From Streptomyces liangshanensis (GTDB taxonomy: Bacteria; Actinomycetota; Actinomycetes; Streptomycetales; Streptomycetaceae): DNA of 64,000 bases. The notes under the pieces were generated by a model. The model saw nothing but the letters and a program-made list of their open reading frames with translations, was not told where the DNA came from and searched no databases. Where the stretch lies: assembly GCF_011694815.1 (NCBI RefSeq), contig NZ_CP050177.1:2345001-2409000 (forward strand). The letters are read 5' to 3'. The position numbers and the translations under genes are program-made. Within the stretch, counting starts at the first letter, position 1. Each line of letters begins with the position of its first letter. Positions 61,131 to 64,000 of this stretch are shown here, one piece after another.

Positions 61131-61579
61131 GTGCGCTCCCCCTCCTCCTGAAGGTTCCGGGCGAGTCTGTTCAGCGCGGGGATCGCCGCCGCGAGGGCCT
61201 CCCTGTCCTCCACCGTCAGCCGCTCCAGCTGCTCGCGCATCAGCGCGGCCCGCCGCGAGGCCCAGGCGGCGAGCCGCGCACCGGCCTCGGGAGTGGGCAG
61301 CAGTACGGCGGAGCGCCGGTCGTCCGGGTCGGTCTCGCGGCGCAGGTAGCCCGCGCCGCTGAGCTGGTTGACGAGCGTGGAGACGGAGTTGTTGGCGAGG
61401 CGCAGCTCCCGGGCGGCGGCCGACACCCCGATGCCGGGGCGCGCCGCGACCAGCCGCAGCAGCTCGATCTGCGCGCCGCGCATCGGCGAGACGTCCAGCT
61501 CGCGCCGCAGACGCCGGCGGACGAGCCGCTGGACGCCGGCCAGCGCGTCGGCGAGGGAGTCCGCGTGGTCAGTGGTCAT
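61127..61579 (-). CDS. MarR-family regulator of the ABC exporter operon
   Basis: At 150 residues it has the MarR winged helix (QIELLRLVAARPGIGVSAAARELRLANNSVSTLVNQLSGAGYLRRETDPDDRR, about 42-94). The first gene of an operon with an exporter, it is probably a repressor released by the exported compound. ATG 61579 follows a TAATGT -10-like box closely, so the message may be leaderless. A palindrome lies just upstream. Confidence 0.92.
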   Translation of the reverse strand: MTTDHADSLADALAGVQRLVRRRLRRELDVSPMRGAQIELLRLVAARPGIGVSAAARELRLANNSVSTLVNQLSGAGYLRRETDPDDRRSAVLLPTPEAGARLAAWASRRAALMREQLERLTVEDREALAAAIPALNRLARNLQEEGERT

Positions 61580-61589
61580 ACCACCTACA

Positions 61590-61610
61590 TTAGCTCTCAC
61601 TCAGAGCTAA
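61590..61610 (-). promoter_or_regulatory. MarR operator before the exporter operon
   Basis: The inverted repeat TTAGCTCT-CACTC-AGAGCTAA overlaps the promoter: on the minus strand the -10-like TAATGT begins within its right half. It lies 11 bases from the regulator's ATG. Confidence 0.75.
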
Positions 61611-61616
61611 ATGCCA

Positions 61617-61661
61617 GAAACCATCCCCCGGACCCGTACAGCCGGTCCGGGGGATGGTTTC
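61617..61661 (-). terminator. Hairpin terminator after icmA
   Basis: An 18-bp perfect stem (GAAACCATCCCCCGGACC) with a nine-base loop lies 19 bases past the icmA stop and directly before the MarR operator. Confidence 0.85.
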
Positions 61662-61679
61662 GTGGTCGGATCCGCGCGC

Positions 61680-63380
61680 TCAGAAGCCGGGCGGCTCCGT
61701 GTACGTACCCCACTCGTCCCGCAGCGCGTCGCAGATCTCGCCGAGCGTCGCCTCGGCCCGTACCGCCTCCAGCATCGGCGCGATCATGTTCGACCCGTCC
61801 CGCGCGGCCGCCAGCATCGCCGCGAGGGACTTGGTGACCCGCGCGTCGTCCCGCGCGGCCCGGCGCTCGCCGAGGACCTTGACCTGGTCCCGCTCGACCT
61901 CGTGGCTGACCCGCAGGATCTCCAGGTCGCCGGTGACCGAGCCGTGGTGCACGTTGACGCCGACGACCCGCTTGTCGCCCTTCTCCAGGGACCGCTGGTA
62001 CTGGAACGCGGACTCGGCGATCTCGCCCGTGAACCACCCGTCCTCTATGCCCCGCAGAATTCCCGAGGTGATGGGGCCGATCGGGTGCTGTCCGTCGGGG
62101 TGCGCCCGTACCCCCCGCTCCCTGATCTGCTCGAAGATCTTCTCGGCCTCGGCCTCGATCCGGTCGGTCAGCTGCTCCACGAACCACGAGCCGCCGAGCG
62201 GGTCGGCCACGTTGGCGACGCCGGTCTCCTCCATCAGCACCTGCTGCGTGCGCAGCGCGATCTCGGCGGCCTGCTCGCTGGGCAGGGCCAGGGTCTCGTC
62301 GAGCGCGTTGGTGTGGAGGGAGTTCGTGCCGCCGAGGATCGCCGACAGCGCCTCCACGGCGGTCCGTACGACGTTGTTGTACGGCTGCTGCGCGGTCAGC
62401 GAGACCCCGGCCGTCTGCGTGTGGAAGCGCAGCCACTGTGCCTTGTCGGTCTTCGCGCCGTACTCCTCCTTCATCCAGCGCGCCCAGATCCGGCGGGCGG
62501 CGCGGAACTTCGCGATCTCCTCGAAGAAGTCGAGGTGCGCGTCGAAGAAGAAGGACAGCCCGGAGGCGAACGCGTCCACGTCCAGGCCCCGGCTCAGGCC
62601 GAGCTCCACGTACCCGAAACCGTCGGCGAGTGTGTACGCCAGCTCTTGCGCGGCCGTCGCCCCGGCCTCGCGGATGTGGTAGCCGGAGACCGAGAGCGGC
62701 TTGTACGCGGGGATGGAGCTCGCGCAGTGCTCCATGAGGTCGCCGATGAGGCGCAGGTGCGGCTCGGGCTGGAAGAGCCACTCCTTCTGCGCGATGTACT
62801 CCTTGAAGATGTCGGTCTGGAGCGTGCCGTTGAGGACGGCCGGGTCGACGCCCTGGCGCTCCGCCGCGACCAGGTACATGCAGAAGACGGGGACGGCGGG
62901 GCCGCTGATCGTCATCGAGGTCGTGACGTCGCCGAGCGGGATGTCCCCGAAGAGGATCTCCATGTCGGCGGCCGAGTCGATGGCGACCCCGCAGTGGCCG
63001 ACCTCGCCGAGCGCGCGCGGGTCGTCGGAGTCGCGGCCCATCAGGGTCGGCATGTCGAAGGCGACGGAGAGCCCGCCGCCGCCGTTGGCGAGGATGGTCT
63101 TGTAGCGCTCGTTCGTCTGCCGGGCGTTGCCGAAGCCGGCGAACTGGCGGATGGTCCAGGTCCGGCCCCGATAGCCGGTGGGGTGCAGCCCGCGCGTGAA
63201 CGGGTACTCCCCCGGCCAGCCGATCCGCTCGAAGCCCTCGTAGGTGTCCCCGGGCCGGGGCCCGTACACGGGCTCCACGGCGTCCCCGGACAGCGTGGTG
63301 AAGTCCGCGTCGCGCTTGCGGGCCTTGTCGTAACGTTCCTGCCAGCGACGGCGGCCCTCTTCGACGGCGTGAGCGTCCAT
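61680..63380 (-). CDS. icmA: Isobutyryl-CoA mutase large subunit
   Basis: The 566-residue coenzyme B12-dependent subunit interconverts isobutyryl-CoA and n-butyryl-CoA, feeding valine breakdown and polyketide precursors. It has the mutase barrel (YEGFERIGWPGEYPFTRGL, GGGGLSVAFDMPTLMGRDSDD, GGTNSLHTNALDE). Phe80 (TIRQFAGFG) and Gln198 (YIAQKEW) replace the Tyr and Arg of methylmalonyl-CoA mutase, which is the known mark of IcmA. No B12-binding domain is present, so a separate IcmB encoded elsewhere is needed. ATG 63380 has GGAGGG and GGAGG runs upstream. Confidence 0.95.
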   Translation of the reverse strand: MDAHAVEEGRRRWQERYDKARKRDADFTTLSGDAVEPVYGPRPGDTYEGFERIGWPGEYPFTRGLHPTGYRGRTWTIRQFAGFGNARQTNERYKTILANGGGGLSVAFDMPTLMGRDSDDPRALGEVGHCGVAIDSAADMEILFGDIPLGDVTTSMTISGPAVPVFCMYLVAAERQGVDPAVLNGTLQTDIFKEYIAQKEWLFQPEPHLRLIGDLMEHCASSIPAYKPLSVSGYHIREAGATAAQELAYTLADGFGYVELGLSRGLDVDAFASGLSFFFDAHLDFFEEIAKFRAARRIWARWMKEEYGAKTDKAQWLRFHTQTAGVSLTAQQPYNNVVRTAVEALSAILGGTNSLHTNALDETLALPSEQAAEIALRTQQVLMEETGVANVADPLGGSWFVEQLTDRIEAEAEKIFEQIRERGVRAHPDGQHPIGPITSGILRGIEDGWFTGEIAESAFQYQRSLEKGDKRVVGVNVHHGSVTGDLEILRVSHEVERDQVKVLGERRAARDDARVTKSLAAMLAAARDGSNMIAPMLEAVRAEATLGEICDALRDEWGTYTEPPGF

Positions 63381-63570
63381 ACCTCCACCCTCCTTGGCTT
63401 CCATGGAGTCCAATTTACTAGGACGTCCAAGTAAATGTCGATGGCAGAGGCCGTCAGGGTGACGGGGACGGGGAACGAGGACGGGAGGCGGGGACGGGGG
63501 ATGCGGACGGGGGACGGGGACGGCCCCCGCCGTACCGGTCGTCCCGGTCCGACGGGGGCCGCCGCGAAGG

Positions 63571-64000
63571 TCAGTGCGCGTGCTGGGCGGCCTCGTACAG
63601 GGGCCGGGTGACCTTGGAGCTGAACTGCGGGCCGACGAGGTACCGGGTGCAGTCGGGGTCGTCGCTGTCCTCACAGACCGCGCCCGTGCTGTGGAAGAAG
63701 GCCCCGTAGGTGTTGTCGCCGACGACCGTGCCGAGACCGGTGGCCGGGTCGAAGGCGGCGATCCGGGGCCCGCCGCTGGAGCCCCCGCCCATCACGCAGG
63801 CGACGCCCCACTCGCCCTTGGGCTCCGGGAAGTCGGCCGTGCCGGGGTCCTCGCGGGTGGAGCCGGCGCAGAAGGCGAGCCGGTCGCCGATGTACTCGGG
63901 CAGGCCGGCCCGCGCCGGGTCGGACGCGGCCCGGGGATAGCCGAAGGCGTACGCCCGCCCGTCGCCGGGCCGGTCGAAGCCGATGCGCTGCGCGGCGCCG
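63571..64000 (-). CDS. Trypsin-like serine protease, cut by the right edge
   Basis: Only the last 143 codons are in the window; the frame stays open past base 64000. The nucleophile motif reads ACVMGGGSSGGPRIAAFDP, with Ser in GGSSGGP, preceded by AFGYPRAASDPARAG, typical of secreted chymotrypsin-fold proteins. Paired Cys (FCAG with VACVMG; VCEDSDDPDCTRYL) suggest disulfides. A signal peptide and the catalytic His and Asp would lie outside. It ends with a short His/Ala tail. Confidence 0.85.
   Translation of the reverse strand, partial: GAAQRIGFDRPGDGRAYAFGYPRAASDPARAGLPEYIGDRLAFCAGSTREDPGTADFPEPKGEWGVACVMGGGSSGGPRIAAFDPATGLGTVVGDNTYGAFFHSTGAVCEDSDDPDCTRYLVGPQFSSKVTRPLYEAAQHAH

Overview
The window is a piece of a Streptomyces-type chromosome. 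Base composition is very GC-rich with strong third-position GC bias, GTG and TTG starts are common, several genes look leaderless, and most gene ends carry long GC-rich hairpins without a T-tract. Gene content and order resemble what I recall of the S. coelicolor core region around glgE and pfkA-pta-ackA-pyk down to icmA. That synteny is recalled, not computed. No tRNA, rRNA, CRISPR array or intact transposon is visible.

Layout. 1-4.3 kb is an accessory patch: an aerolysin-type pore-former gene with a small partner, and a convergent six-bladed NHL propeller/ricin-lectin protein. 4.3-8.4 kb holds a secreted M4 metalloprotease, a DHFR-fold reductase and a secreted alginate lyase whose promoter carries a chitinase-type operator. 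8.6-19.9 kb is the trehalose/maltose-1-phosphate/alpha-glucan locus: glgP on one strand and glgE-treS-mak-glgB divergent from it. TreS and maltokinase make maltose-1-phosphate from trehalose, GlgE polymerises it, GlgB branches the product and GlgP degrades it. 20-34.4 kb is a regulatory and stress region: a PP2C phosphatase, a HelR-like RNA polymerase helicase with a likely antisense small RNA, a MerR-thioredoxin operon, an XRE/cupin regulator with a methyltransferase, a MarR/VOC pair with twin operators, hydrolases and a broken gene. 34.5-41.9 kb carries a murF outside any cell-wall cluster, a CAP protein, a GNAT enzyme and a C4-dicarboxylate transporter divergent from a CitA/DcuS-type two-component system.

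41.9-46.8 kb is the most unusual locus: a small EACC1 protein followed by a 1470-residue protein joining a caspase-like protease to four FtsK/EccC-type ATPase domains, with no other type VII secretion genes nearby. It is best read as a biological-conflict or regulated-death module. 46.9-53.3 kb is central carbon metabolism (pfkA; pta-ackA; pyk) with a MITE between pfkA and pta. 53.4-56.1 kb is a DUF6230-DUF6114 envelope operon. 56.7-64 kb holds a thioredoxin/TPR chaperone-like protein, a membrane protein, a MarR-ABC exporter operon with its own operator, isobutyryl-CoA mutase large subunit, and a serine protease cut by the right edge.
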